Assembly (NCBI GenBank): GCA_964541895.1
Contig: CAZISM010000003.1
Coordinates: forward strand, 62,001 to 126,000
Direction: 5' to 3'
DNA length: 64,000 bases
DNA from: CAZISM01 sp964541895
GTDB lineage: Bacteria > Zhuqueibacterota > Zhuqueibacteria > Residuimicrobiales > Residuimicrobiaceae
In this document: piece by piece, positions 35,076 to 43,986 of the stretch
How the letters are laid out: every line of letters starts with the position of its first letter
Position numbering within the stretch: the stretch's first letter is position 1
Program-made: the position numbers and the translations under genes
Notes under the pieces: generated by a model
Database searches by the model: none
What the model saw: only the letters and a program-made list of their open reading frames with translations
What the model was told of the DNA's origin: nothing

Positions 35076-35821
35076 AGTCCCCAGCCGCCGCTTATGGTAA
35101 TGTCCGTGCCGGTTACGTATTGGGCGGCATCGCTCAAGAGGTATAATACCGCACCGATGATATCCGTAGCCCGTCCCAAACGATGCATGGGGATTTCGCG
35201 GACTTGTTGTTGCTTCTCTTCCGCGGTGGCGGAGCTCTGTTCGAGAAAACCCGGTGATATGGAATTCACGGTTATGCCGTAGCAGGCCACCTCCTGGGCC
35301 AGAGAGCGGGTCAGAATCTGTACGCCTGTTTTGGCAATGGCATAGGCCGCCGTGGTCCTAAAGGCATGGATTCGATCGGCGTTGGCGACTCCGATATTGA
35401 TGATCCAGCCATAATGCTGCTTTTTCATGCAGGGCGCGATCGCCCGGCAGCCGTAGAAGGCGCTGTCGAGATTGCTGGCGATCATCTCGTGCCAATCCTC
35501 TGCCGTCGTCTCCAGCAACGGGCGCTGGATAAACGCGCCGACGTTATTGATCAGAATATCGATATGGCCCATGGCTTCCAGTCCCCGCGCGACCAGGCCC
35601 TGAACGTGCGACCACTGCCGCACATCCGCCTCCAGCGCGATGGCGCGCACCCCCAGCCCCTGTGCCCCATGAACGATCTGTTTGGCTGCTTCATAATCAC
35701 GTCGGTAATTGATGATGACGTCGGCGCCGCTGTTCGCCAATGCCAGCGCGACCATGCTGCCAAGACCACGTGAGCTGCCTGTGATAAGTGCCACTCGACC
35801 ACGCAATTGGCCTTCCATCAT
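35072..35821 (-). CDS. Short-chain dehydrogenase/reductase (FabG-like)
   Basis: A 249-residue classical SDR. It has the cofactor motif TGSSRGLGS, NNVGAF (NNAG-type strand), the active-site YAIAKTG with Tyr and Lys, and the C-terminal GTDITISGGWGL that is usual in FabG-like enzymes. The catalytic serine position lies in the IINIGVANADRI region, where the expected serine is not obvious (INIGVA instead of INISS), so activity may differ. The ATG overlaps the stop of the kinase gene (TTATGATGG), so the two are co-translated. Substrate unknown. Confidence 0.88.
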   Translation of the reverse strand: MMEGQLRGRVALITGSSRGLGSMVALALANSGADVIINYRRDYEAAKQIVHGAQGLGVRAIALEADVRQWSHVQGLVARGLEAMGHIDILINNVGAFIQRPLLETTAEDWHEMIASNLDSAFYGCRAIAPCMKKQHYGWIINIGVANADRIHAFRTTAAYAIAKTGVQILTRSLAQEVACYGITVNSISPGFLEQSSATAEEKQQQVREIPMHRLGRATDIIGAVLYLLSDAAQYVTGTDITISGGWGL

Positions 35822-37011
35822 AACATGATCCGCATTGTTGTGCCTTTCCCCTGGTGACTTTCCTTTATGAATAATTTACCGCCATGATACTCTTCCACAA
35901 TCCGTTTGGCAAAATTCAACCCCAAGCCCCAGCCTCGTTTTTTGGTGCTGAATCCCGCTTTGAAAATATCGTGTCGCCCTTTGGCCGTGATGCCGCAACC
36001 GTTGTCGCGGATGTCGATGAAGATGTGCTTTTCATCCGGCAGCAGGCCGGTGATGATTTCAATCACCCCGCGTTTGCCCTGCACGGCATCGATGGCGTTT
36101 TTAATCAGGTTCTCCATCGCCCATTCGAACAGCTCGCGGTTGAGCGCGATCGGCGGCATGGGGACATAATCCTCGACCAGCTTGATTTCGCGGCCGGCTT
36201 GCGGCAATCGCTTGCGAAAATAGGCCGCGATGTCGCGCAACACCGCCTGCATATCCTGGGGCTCGAGATTGGCCGTGGAACCGATTTGGGAAAAACGCGC
36301 CGCGATTTTTTCCAGCCGCTGAACATCCTGCTCCATATCCAGCGCGAGTTTCTGCACCCGGCCCGGCTCCATGCCGTCCGATTTGAGCAGCTCCAGCCAC
36401 CCCAACAGGGATGAGATCGGCGTGCCCAGCTGGTGCGCGGTCTCTTTAGCCATGCCGACCCAAATGAATCGTTGTTCACTCTGCTTGATGTTGCTGAATC
36501 CGAGAAACGCCGCCAGGATCAGCACGCCGAGGCCGGTGAGGGTGACATAGGGCAGATATTCCAAACGGGTGATCAGCCGTGAATCACCGTAATAAAACGA
36601 CTGCAACACCATGTCGCCGTACTTGACGTGCACAGGTTCATTTTGGTCGCGCAGCTGGTCCAGAATACTGCGCACCCTGGCTTTGGCCTCCGGCGAACGG
36701 TCGTTCTCCGGAACCCCCACAGAACGCCAGGTGGCGATGTCGCCATCCTTGTCGATGGAAATCATGGGAAAATTGATTTTGGCCAGTATGTCGTTGACCA
36801 GAAACCAATCCCAAATCTCCATGTTTTCCGTTTGCCATACTTTTTCCATGGTCTGAGCGTAAAACTCGATAATGGCGCGCGACTCTTTGCGCAGTTCGCC
36901 CACCAGCTTTTGCGTGTAGAGAATCGTGCCGACGACGTACAACAGCATGATGACGAGGAAGACCCCGCGCAGCGTGCCGGACATCAGATATATGGTTCTG
37001 CGTAGTGACAT
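35818..37011 (-). CDS. Membrane sensor histidine kinase
   Basis: A 397-residue kinase with one N-terminal helix (about 13-32), an extracytoplasmic domain of about 120 residues, a second helix (about 152-170), then a kinase core. The H-box reads KETAHQLGTPISSLLGW, a variant in which the usual HELxxP is HQLGTP. The ATPase domain has N-box ENLIKNAIDAV, G1 DNGCGI and G2 GWGLGLNFAKR. No HAMP domain is obvious. No receiver gene is adjacent; it lies between the YfhO-like gene (63-base gap) and the SDR gene, with which it overlaps by 4 bases. Confidence 0.9.
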   Translation of the reverse strand: MSLRRTIYLMSGTLRGVFLVIMLLYVVGTILYTQKLVGELRKESRAIIEFYAQTMEKVWQTENMEIWDWFLVNDILAKINFPMISIDKDGDIATWRSVGVPENDRSPEAKARVRSILDQLRDQNEPVHVKYGDMVLQSFYYGDSRLITRLEYLPYVTLTGLGVLILAAFLGFSNIKQSEQRFIWVGMAKETAHQLGTPISSLLGWLELLKSDGMEPGRVQKLALDMEQDVQRLEKIAARFSQIGSTANLEPQDMQAVLRDIAAYFRKRLPQAGREIKLVEDYVPMPPIALNRELFEWAMENLIKNAIDAVQGKRGVIEIITGLLPDEKHIFIDIRDNGCGITAKGRHDIFKAGFSTKKRGWGLGLNFAKRIVEEYHGGKLFIKESHQGKGTTMRIML

Positions 37012-37074
37012 AGGCGTCCGTTTGCGTTCCCCCTGTTCCGTTGGCCCGATCGTATCGGCGGGCAGGGGATTCCC

Positions 37075-39621
37075 CTAGCGAATGATCTGTTCGGCGTTGT
37101 TTCTGCTGAACAGTCGATGCCGCTCCTGCCAGGCGGTATAGCCCAGCCCGGCCAGCAGCAACAGCAACGTCATCGCGCTGATCCAGACACCCCAATGGTA
37201 GGATGCCGGATCAAAAACAAAAACCACTTCGTGCCGGCCCGGCGGCACCTGGATCGAGCGCAGGATGTAATTGGTTTTATAGATCTTGGTCTCCTGGCCG
37301 TCAATATAGGCGCGCCAGCCGGAGGGATAATAGACTTCGCTCAACACCAGCTGTCCGGTCTGTTGAACGCTGGTTTGAATACGGATTTCATGAATGTCGG
37401 TGGCGGTCACCTCCGCCGTGTTGCCGCCGGCCGCGGCAATCGCCGCCGCCGGCCTCTCTTCCAGAATGGCGACGCGGTGCGGATCAAAACGACCGCTCTT
37501 CATATAATCAAAGATGGCACGACGGTTGCCCAGGGTGATCGTCGAGTCGACAAAAAACGCGCGCGGCAGCACCGTGGTGTTTTCATACACCCAGGGCTGC
37601 TGGGTGTAGACCATTTTGTAGCGCGGATCCGGCAGCGGCAGATGGCTGACGATCAAATATTTGACATTCAACATGTCCAGCATGGCGGCTTCGAACTGCA
37701 AACGGGATGGTGAAATCTGCTCGAGCGGAACCTGCTGCGGCGTCAGCTCGCCGTTGCGCGTAACGATGCGCCAATATTTGGAAAGAAATCCGTTCAGGCC
37801 AAAACGGTCCTGGCTGTTTAAACCGGTCTCTTCCAGGAATTCCTGGTAAATGCGCAGCTTGGCCGGCGAGTAGCCGTTGATATTGGAGATGAAATGGTAG
37901 GCATACCAGTTGCCGCTCTTGTCATCCAACACCGGAAAAATGCGATAGGGTGTGTTATCCTTTTTGATATAGTCTACCGCCGGCGTCGCGGAGAAAAATT
38001 CGGTCTTTTCTCCGGACGAGCGCGGTTGCACGATATGCGCGCTCACCATCCACACATCGACTACGACCATGGCCAACAGGATCATGCTCAGCCAAAAGCG
38101 CGACAACGCCCCTTTCAGAAACCAGTTGATGAGAAACAGGGTCAGTCCGATCAGAAACACCGACTTGAACGCATCGAACACCGATTTGTTATAAGCCTGC
38201 AGCCGCTGCGCTTCGCTCAAAGCCGTCTGACCGCTTCCGGCCAGACCCATATACGTCGATTTGGCAAAAATGAGAAAAAGGAGGGCGATGCCCACAAGGG
38301 CGCTGAATATGTACAGATAGCGAAACAGTTGCCGGCGGCCGTCCTGCTGCCGGGCCGTAGATTGCCGCAAATCAAAAATGGCCTGCAAGCCGATGCCCGC
38401 CAGGACCACCATGGCAATATCCAGAATGATGTGAATCATGCTGGGAACCCGGAAGCGATTAAAATAGGGCAGCATTTTAAACATCGGGCCATACAGCAGC
38501 GGCAGATGATTGCCGAACGAGACCAGCAGCGAGAAAAAAGCCAGCACGCCCATGAACCAGGTCATACGGTTTCGTTGCAGCACAAAAGCGACCCCGGCGA
38601 GCAGAAATATAACCACGCCAAAATAGAGCGGATAATCGGTCCACGGCATCTGGCCCCAATACGTTTCTCCGCCATAGCCCATAAAAGAGGGGATCACGAA
38701 GGTGATCATCTCCAGCGGATGAAATGACCAGTTGGAAGCATAATCATAGTCAAGGCCCCCACCGCCTTCGAGGCCGGCTCCGCCCCCGCGAATGGAAAAG
38801 CGCTGATAATCCAAAACCGAAATATAAAGCTTTGCCGACAACAGCATTCCGGCTGCAACGGCGCCGGCGAGCAGAGCGGCGGAGAACAGTGCGGGCTTGA
38901 TGGATTTCGTTTCGCGATACTCGGCTATTTCCTTAAAGAGAAAATAGATGAAAATGGCCAGAAACGTATAGTACGTAACCTGTATATGGGCGCGCACGGT
39001 CTGTAAGCCGATGGCCAGGGCGGCCAGAGAAAAATAGAGCAGATTCTTCTCCGCCAGCAAACGTCGCACCAGCAGCAGTATCGCCGGGATGAGCACGAGC
39101 GAGAGGAATTTGGTGTTATGGCCGAACATGGTGAACGCGATGAACTGCGGCATTAAAATGACCGCCACGCCGCACAACAACGCAATCAGCGGGTGCACTT
39201 TTTGATCACGCATCAGAACATACATCAAACCGGCGAACAGAACATAATTCAACAGAATAAAACTGAATGAAGGCAGATGCAACAGGTTCAACATCGACCG
39301 CCAGAGGTCGTCCACAGGATTAATACCCGGCGCACTCATCAAACTGCCAAAGGAGGGCATGCCACTGAAAATATAGGGAATCCATAACGGCGTTATGCCG
39401 CGCTCTTGCGCCGCCTTGACAAAGGGCGTCAACGCGTTGGAGCTCATGGCATCAGGCGCCAGCAGCGCTTTGCCGCCAAATATTAAAGAGGAGAAGAAAA
39501 CAAGCAACACTAAAAACGTCACCAACAACAGCGTCCAGACCGGATGCTGCGATACCCAGGTCTCTTTTTCGACCGGCAACGCTTTCACATCCTGTTGCCT
39601 GATGCTCTTTTTCTTGCTCAC
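37075..39621 (-). CDS. YfhO-family polytopic membrane protein
   Basis: An 848-residue protein with a cytoplasmic N-terminus, about twelve membrane helices, and a C-terminal extracytoplasmic beta-rich domain (about 640-800, containing YYPSGWRAYIDGQ) followed by a last helix. This is the YfhO / GT-C-like pattern. The loop after the first helix has FGGKALLAPDAMSSNALTPF. YfhO proteins are thought to act in glycosylation of lipoteichoic acid or other glycans; the substrate here is unknown. The start is a GTG with GAGGA 4 bases upstream. It is divergent from the LiaF-like gene across a 135-base AT-rich gap. Confidence 0.88.
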   Translation of the reverse strand: MSKKKSIRQQDVKALPVEKETWVSQHPVWTLLLVTFLVLLVFFSSLIFGGKALLAPDAMSSNALTPFVKAAQERGITPLWIPYIFSGMPSFGSLMSAPGINPVDDLWRSMLNLLHLPSFSFILLNYVLFAGLMYVLMRDQKVHPLIALLCGVAVILMPQFIAFTMFGHNTKFLSLVLIPAILLLVRRLLAEKNLLYFSLAALAIGLQTVRAHIQVTYYTFLAIFIYFLFKEIAEYRETKSIKPALFSAALLAGAVAAGMLLSAKLYISVLDYQRFSIRGGGAGLEGGGGLDYDYASNWSFHPLEMITFVIPSFMGYGGETYWGQMPWTDYPLYFGVVIFLLAGVAFVLQRNRMTWFMGVLAFFSLLVSFGNHLPLLYGPMFKMLPYFNRFRVPSMIHIILDIAMVVLAGIGLQAIFDLRQSTARQQDGRRQLFRYLYIFSALVGIALLFLIFAKSTYMGLAGSGQTALSEAQRLQAYNKSVFDAFKSVFLIGLTLFLINWFLKGALSRFWLSMILLAMVVVDVWMVSAHIVQPRSSGEKTEFFSATPAVDYIKKDNTPYRIFPVLDDKSGNWYAYHFISNINGYSPAKLRIYQEFLEETGLNSQDRFGLNGFLSKYWRIVTRNGELTPQQVPLEQISPSRLQFEAAMLDMLNVKYLIVSHLPLPDPRYKMVYTQQPWVYENTTVLPRAFFVDSTITLGNRRAIFDYMKSGRFDPHRVAILEERPAAAIAAAGGNTAEVTATDIHEIRIQTSVQQTGQLVLSEVYYPSGWRAYIDGQETKIYKTNYILRSIQVPPGRHEVVFVFDPASYHWGVWISAMTLLLLLAGLGYTAWQERHRLFSRNNAEQIIR

Positions 39622-39756
39622 AAAATCCTCGCGCTTTTTTGAAACAAATTATCGGAATTTATGTATATTAAAATAAATTTATTAAAAAATCCAGCGTTTC
39701 TTTTCCGGAAATTTCGTAATGTATAGCGGTAATGACCTTTCGAAAGGAGCGGTCTC

Positions 39757-40341
39757 TTGCGCGAAAAATCATCCGATTTTTTTCTGGGTGCCCTTCTCAT
39801 CGCTATCGGCGCCTTTCTGCTGTTCTCCTCCCTGGGTATTGGCGACCTTTTCCGCTTCCTGGGGCGGAACTGGCCCCTGATCCTCATCGCCGTTGGTTTT
39901 TATCTTCTCTATACAGGTCGCCGCGAATCGGATCGAAACCGCTCCTCGGAATCCGATACAGCCGTCCCTTTTAATCCCAAAGTACAACAGGATGTTATTT
40001 TAGGAGATATAGACATTAATTTTGAAAAATTCCTGCCGGTGTCCGGCTCCTACCGCGTCACGATGGGCGGCATTCGCGTCGATGCCGACCGCTTAAGCCT
40101 CAGCACCCCGGAACACACTGTGCACCTGCATGTCGTCATCGGCGACATCCGCATCCGCACCCTGCGCGAATTGCCCATCCGCGTACAGGCACACGTATCA
40201 TTGGGCGATATCAAAATCTTCGGCCACAAGGACAGCGGCTTTAATCGCGATACCGTTTATGAATCACCCTCGTTTGCCGCCGCTGCACAAAAATTAACCC
40301 TGATCTGCAGCACAACCATGGGCGATATTAAAATTCTCTAG
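39757..40341 (+). CDS. LiaF-like membrane protein
   Basis: A 194-residue protein. Two short membrane helices at the N-terminus (FLGALLIAIGAFLLFSSLG and WPLILIAVGFYLLY) form the LiaI/LiaF-type membrane region. The C-terminal part is a repetitive beta structure with recurring G-D-I units (ILGDIDIN, VIGDIRIR, SLGDIKIF, TMGDIKIL), as in cell-wall-active antibiotic response proteins. The start is a TTG at 39757 with AAAGGAG 7 bases upstream, much better than any ATG. It seems to be transcribed alone; the downstream gene has its own promoter. Confidence 0.88.
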   Translation: MREKSSDFFLGALLIAIGAFLLFSSLGIGDLFRFLGRNWPLILIAVGFYLLYTGRRESDRNRSSESDTAVPFNPKVQQDVILGDIDINFEKFLPVSGSYRVTMGGIRVDADRLSLSTPEHTVHLHVVIGDIRIRTLRELPIRVQAHVSLGDIKIFGHKDSGFNRDTVYESPSFAAAAQKLTLICSTTMGDIKIL

Positions 40342-40367
40342 TTTTTGGCGTGGTTGATAACTATTTA

Positions 40368-40396
40368 TTGACATTATTGCCAAATCCGCCTATATT
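40368..40396 (+). promoter_or_regulatory. Strong sigma-70 type promoter for the RHH-sat-cysC operon
   Basis: TTGACA at 40368-40373 and TATATT at 40391-40396, separated by exactly 17 bases. The start of transcription would be near 40403, inside the palindrome described in the next entry. Confidence 0.75.
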
Positions 40397-40418
40397 AATA
40401 CTCTTATAAGAGTATTAA
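40395..40418. promoter_or_regulatory. 24-bp perfect palindrome, candidate operator of the RHH regulator
   Basis: TTAATACTCTTA is followed directly by its exact reverse complement. The element begins on the last two bases of the -10 box and covers the expected transcription start, an ideal place for repression. The gene that starts 12 bases later encodes a ribbon-helix-helix protein, a family that usually binds short palindromes in its own promoter. Confidence 0.75.
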
Positions 40419-40430
40419 CTGAGTATCGCT

Positions 40431-40673
40431 ATGGCGAAAATCCAGGAAAGCAAAGTCACCATTAAAATCCCTCGGCCATTGTACAACCATCTGGCCGAAA
40501 TTGTTAAAGATAGTGGTTTTAATTCGGTGACGGATTTTATTGTGTTCGTGTTGCGGGATCTGATTTCCAACACAAGTAATATACCACCAGCATCCTCGTC
40601 GAACCCGCCTGCTCTGACGCCGCAAGAAGTTGCGGCCATCCGTTCGCGCTTGAAAACATTAGGATACCTTTAG
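40431..40673 (+). CDS. Ribbon-helix-helix (CopG/MetJ-type) DNA-binding protein
   Basis: An 80-residue protein. Residues 5-45 form an RHH fold: strand SKVTIKIPRPLYNHL, then helices EIVKDSGFNSVTDFIVFVLRDLI. Dimers of such proteins insert the strands into the DNA major groove. The C-terminal part (SNPPALTPQEVAAIRSRLKTLGYL) is a separate small helix region that could carry the effector or oligomer contact. It lies 33 bases upstream of sat and has a perfect palindrome in its promoter, so it is probably an autorepressor that also controls sulfate activation. The effector is unknown. No toxin gene is adjacent, so an antitoxin role is less likely. Confidence 0.85.
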   Translation: MAKIQESKVTIKIPRPLYNHLAEIVKDSGFNSVTDFIVFVLRDLISNTSNIPPASSSNPPALTPQEVAAIRSRLKTLGYL

Positions 40674-40706
40674 ATTTTCACTCCACTTTTTCGAAAAGGA
40701 TCAGCA

Positions 40707-41891
40707 ATGAATGAAATTCTCGTTCCTCCCCATGGTGGTACGCTGCGCCCTCTCCTGATCAGCGGCTCGGAACTGCAACAGGAAATCGGCGACGCCGCCT
40801 CCCTGCCCGTGCTTCGCCTCAGCTCCAGGGAAACGTCAGACCTCATTATGATGGCTATCGGTGCCTTTAGCCCCCTGAGCGGCTTTGCCCTCCGTGATGA
40901 CTATCGCCAGATCGTGGAGACCATGCATCTCGGCGACGGCACCTTGTGGCCGGTACCCATCACTCTTTCTGTCACTCGGCAGCAGGCCGATACGCTCACC
41001 ATCGGCGAATCCGTGGCCCTGGTGGATGACGAAAGTGGAGAGCTGATGGCGACGATGCGCATCGAAGACAAATACTCCTATGACAAGGAAAAAGAGGCCA
41101 AACTGGTCTTTCAGACCAGCGATCCGGCCCATCCGGGCGTGGCCAAGGTGCTGGCGCAAAAAGATATGCTGCTGGGCGGCCCGGTAAAGGCGCTAAGTGA
41201 AGGGCCTTATCCAGGCTGGTATGGCAGCCATTATGCCAGGCCGGCGGAATGCCGGGCGCTGTTTAAGGACAAAGGCTGGAAAACCATTGCCGCCTTTCAG
41301 ACCCGCAACCCCATTCATCGCAGCCACGAGTATTGCACGAAAATCGCCCTGGAGCTTTGTGACGGCCTTTTCATTCATCCCCTGGTCGGCAAATTAAAAG
41401 ACGACGATATTCCGGCCGATGTGCGCATGCAGTGCTACCAGGTGTTGTTGCAGAATTACTATCCGTCTGATCGCACCCTGATGCGGGTGTACCCCATGGA
41501 AATGCGCTATGCCGGTCCGCGGGAAGCCCTCCTGCACGCCATCATCCGGCAGAATTTTGGCTGCAGCCATTTGATCGTGGGTCGTGATCATGCCGGGGTC
41601 GGTTCCTATTATGGCCCCTTTGATGCACAAGAGATCTTTAACCGGCTGAAACCGGGTGAACTTTACATTCAACCGCTCAAAATAGATTGGACCTTCTGGT
41701 GTTATACCTGCGGCGGCATGGCTTCCGGCAAAACCTGTCCGCATCCGAAGGAAAGCCGTCTGCTCATCAGCGGCACCCGCTTGCGGGAGATGCTCACCAA
41801 CGGCGAACCCATTGCGCCGGAATTCAGCCGGCCTGAAATTCTAGCCATCCTGCACACCTTTTACCAGAATCAGAAAGGAGCCCGCTCTTGA
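40707..41891 (+). CDS. sat: Sulfate adenylyltransferase (ATP sulfurylase)
   Basis: A 394-residue enzyme that makes adenosine phosphosulfate (APS) from ATP and sulfate. The active-site motifs are present: FQTRNPIHRSHE, then VGRDHAGVGSYYGPF, and the later ISGTRLREML. The C-terminal domain has CYTCGGMASGKTCPH with three cysteines, which may bind zinc as in related bacterial and archaeal Sat enzymes. AAAGGA lies upstream of the ATG. It overlaps cysC by 4 bases (TTGA), so PAPS formation is the likely route. Because cysC follows and no aprAB or dsr genes are in the window, an assimilatory or sulfonation role is favoured over dissimilation. Confidence 0.95.
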   Translation: MNEILVPPHGGTLRPLLISGSELQQEIGDAASLPVLRLSSRETSDLIMMAIGAFSPLSGFALRDDYRQIVETMHLGDGTLWPVPITLSVTRQQADTLTIGESVALVDDESGELMATMRIEDKYSYDKEKEAKLVFQTSDPAHPGVAKVLAQKDMLLGGPVKALSEGPYPGWYGSHYARPAECRALFKDKGWKTIAAFQTRNPIHRSHEYCTKIALELCDGLFIHPLVGKLKDDDIPADVRMQCYQVLLQNYYPSDRTLMRVYPMEMRYAGPREALLHAIIRQNFGCSHLIVGRDHAGVGSYYGPFDAQEIFNRLKPGELYIQPLKIDWTFWCYTCGGMASGKTCPHPKESRLLISGTRLREMLTNGEPIAPEFSRPEILAILHTFYQNQKGARS

Positions 41892-42496
41892 CCCAGCAAA
41901 AAGCCGACAATATCACCTGGCATCAAGCCCTGATCAGCAAGAGTGATCGGGAAACACTTCTCGGACAGAAAGGTGTCGTGCTCTGGTTCACCGGACTTCC
42001 TTCGTCGGGAAAATCGACTCTGGCTCACTGCCTGGAAGAAAAGCTCCATCAGGCCGGCCATCTCACCTATGTGCTGGATGGCGATAATATCCGGCACGGC
42101 CTGAACAAAAACCTGGGCTTTTCTCCGCAAGATCGAGAGGAGAACATTCGCCGTATCGGCCATGTGGCACAGCTCTTTGCCGATGCCGGTGTCATCACCA
42201 TGACCGCCTTTATTTCACCTTATCGTTCTGATCGCGAAAAAGCGCGGGCGCTCCTGCCGGCCGGCTCGTTTATTGAAATTTACGTGCGCGTCTCCCTGGA
42301 GGAGGCGGAATCTCGCGATGTCAAGGGGCTGTATAAAAAAGCCCGCCTGGGCGAAATCAAAGAGTTCACCGGCGTATCCGCCCCCTACGAGGAACCGGAT
42401 CAGGCCGAAGTGGTCGTCGACACCGACCGTCTCTCCGTAGAAGAGAGCGCTGATTTGATCATCGCCTATCTGCATGATCAGGCCATTATTCGCTGA
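41888..42496 (+). CDS. cysC: Adenylyl-sulfate kinase
   Basis: A 202-residue kinase that phosphorylates APS to PAPS. It has the P-loop GLPSSGKST, the APS-binding segment DGDNIRHGLNKNLGFSPQDREENIRR, and FISPYRSDREKAR. The start is a TTG overlapping the sat stop, with AAGGAG 8 bases upstream, which supports it over any later ATG. PAPS can feed assimilatory reduction or sulfotransferases; neither is seen in the window. Confidence 0.95.
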   Translation: MTQQKADNITWHQALISKSDRETLLGQKGVVLWFTGLPSSGKSTLAHCLEEKLHQAGHLTYVLDGDNIRHGLNKNLGFSPQDREENIRRIGHVAQLFADAGVITMTAFISPYRSDREKARALLPAGSFIEIYVRVSLEEAESRDVKGLYKKARLGEIKEFTGVSAPYEEPDQAEVVVDTDRLSVEESADLIIAYLHDQAIIR

Positions 42497-42534
42497 GCAA
42501 GGAATAAACCATCCATAATGTTGTTTTCTATAAT

Positions 42535-42816
42535 ATGAAATTAACGGTACGACATTGGGTCTGGCTGGGCTTGCTGCTCCTGGTCAGCCTGCCGATTCTA
42601 ACCCCTTTCCTGCATAACCACGACGCCGATTTTGCAGAGCATGAGGATTGTCCGGCGCATGTGGTTCTACTGGCGTTTCAGGCTCTGGATCTGCCGGATC
42701 TTTTTATTGCCCTTCTGGCTGTCCTTGTCTCGTTGTTTTTCTTTACTGTTTCCTATACCCATCCCTTCTCTGACCTCATTACCCATTTTTTGCGCGCACC
42801 ACCGTTGTCCTTGTAA
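42535..42816 (+). CDS. Small His-rich membrane protein at the zinc-uptake locus
   Basis: A 93-residue protein with an N-terminal helix (about 8-26, WVWLGLLLLVSLPILTPFL), a short loop rich in metal ligands (HNHDADFAEHEDCPAH) and a second helix (about 58-78). The loop would face the periplasm and could bind zinc. I do not recognise a family. Its place directly upstream of the His-rich outer-membrane protein and znuA, znuC, znuB suggests a role in zinc acquisition. There is no clear ribosome site, and TATAAT abuts the ATG, so the start, and even expression, are less certain than for the neighbours. Confidence 0.6.
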   Translation: MKLTVRHWVWLGLLLLVSLPILTPFLHNHDADFAEHEDCPAHVVLLAFQALDLPDLFIALLAVLVSLFFFTVSYTHPFSDLITHFLRAPPLSL

Positions 42817-42883
42817 CATATGTGCCGACGGAGGTGAACCGTGTGGTTCCATCCTGATTACGCTAACCTACAAGGAGGACGAA

Positions 42884-43954
42884 ATGAATCGCTCGCTCTT
42901 TATGATTCTTTTTGCCCTGGCCGCCGTAGTATGCCATGGGCAGACCAAAAATCCGGATATCAGCGTCATCACCGATTTCCGCACCTTCAGCCAGTCCGAA
43001 CCGGCCGGCTGGGCGCCGATGACGCTGGACCTCGCAGAAATTGAAGCAGCCATACAGGGCTATCTGAACCCCTATTCCCGCGCCGATATCTTTTTGGCCA
43101 AACACGGCGTTGACGGCGACCTGGAAATAGAGGAAGCAGCCATCACCTTTATGCGCGGACTGCCGCTGGGTTTGAACCTCAAAGCAGGAAAATATCTGGT
43201 CGATTTTGGCAAACTCAACACGCTGCATCCCCATGCCTACCCTTTTGTGGATCGGCCGCTGCTGCATCAAGTCTATTTTGGCGACGACGGCTGGAACGAT
43301 ATCGGCGTACAGCTCAGTGTGCTTTTGCCGACGGGTTCCCTCTATACCCAGTGGAGCGTGAACGTTCTTAAAAACAGCCCGGCCCATAGCCATGATGAAG
43401 AGGCCGAAGCGGAAGAAACGGATCATCACCACGAAGAGGAGCGACCTCTCGCCTGGACCAGCCGGCTCTCCAGCCACGTCGCGCTCACGGAGCGCAGCAA
43501 TATTGAATGTGGATTCAACGCGGCCCGCGCCACCTACGATCCCGACCGGGATCTCTCCTACAAACGATTCGGTGTGGATGCCAAATACAAATGGAAACCC
43601 GATTCCTATCGTTCCCTGACCCTGCAGGCCGAGGCACTGCTGGAGAATCGTCGACGGGCGGCCGCGGACTCCTCCACGGCCACGATAACCAGCACCACCG
43701 CCGGCGTCTTTGCGTTCCTCAGCTACCAATTCCGCAAACGCTGGAACATTGGAGCGATGAGCGAATTTCTGCAGCCTCCAGCCGGCGAAACAGAACAGTA
43801 CCGGTCCTGGAGCGCCTTTATCGGCTTTGCCCCTATGGAAGAGACCAGCGTCATCCGCCTGCTCTATCGGCATACGGAAGAACGGGAAAAAATTGACAAG
43901 ATACTTCTCCAAATCTCTTTTGCTCTCGGACCGCACAAGGCCCATCTGTTTTAA
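42884..43954 (+). CDS. Outer-membrane beta-barrel-like protein with His/acidic loop, zinc-locus associated
   Basis: A 356-residue exported protein (signal peptide SLFMILFALAAVVCHGQ). The body has the alternating pattern of an outer-membrane barrel and ends in aromatic-rich strands with a C-terminal Phe. Between about residues 168 and 188 lies a loop with HSHDEEAEAEETDHHHEEE, a strong candidate for binding zinc. AAGGAGG lies 4-5 bases before the ATG. It is followed after 32 bases by znuA, so it is probably the outer-membrane entry point or zinc trap for the ABC importer. It is not a TonB-dependent receptor by size. Confidence 0.78.
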   Translation: MNRSLFMILFALAAVVCHGQTKNPDISVITDFRTFSQSEPAGWAPMTLDLAEIEAAIQGYLNPYSRADIFLAKHGVDGDLEIEEAAITFMRGLPLGLNLKAGKYLVDFGKLNTLHPHAYPFVDRPLLHQVYFGDDGWNDIGVQLSVLLPTGSLYTQWSVNVLKNSPAHSHDEEAEAEETDHHHEEERPLAWTSRLSSHVALTERSNIECGFNAARATYDPDRDLSYKRFGVDAKYKWKPDSYRSLTLQAEALLENRRRAAADSSTATITSTTAGVFAFLSYQFRKRWNIGAMSEFLQPPAGETEQYRSWSAFIGFAPMEETSVIRLLYRHTEEREKIDKILLQISFALGPHKAHLF

Positions 43955-43986
43955 ACCAAAACCTGCATTGTTTGGAGGATTATACC

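Noticed and set aside
42529..42534. TATAAT directly before the ATG at 42535 as a promoter -10 box
   Set aside because: No -35 box lies at the right distance and the transcript would start inside the gene; it is more likely AT-rich chance or part of a regulatory site.
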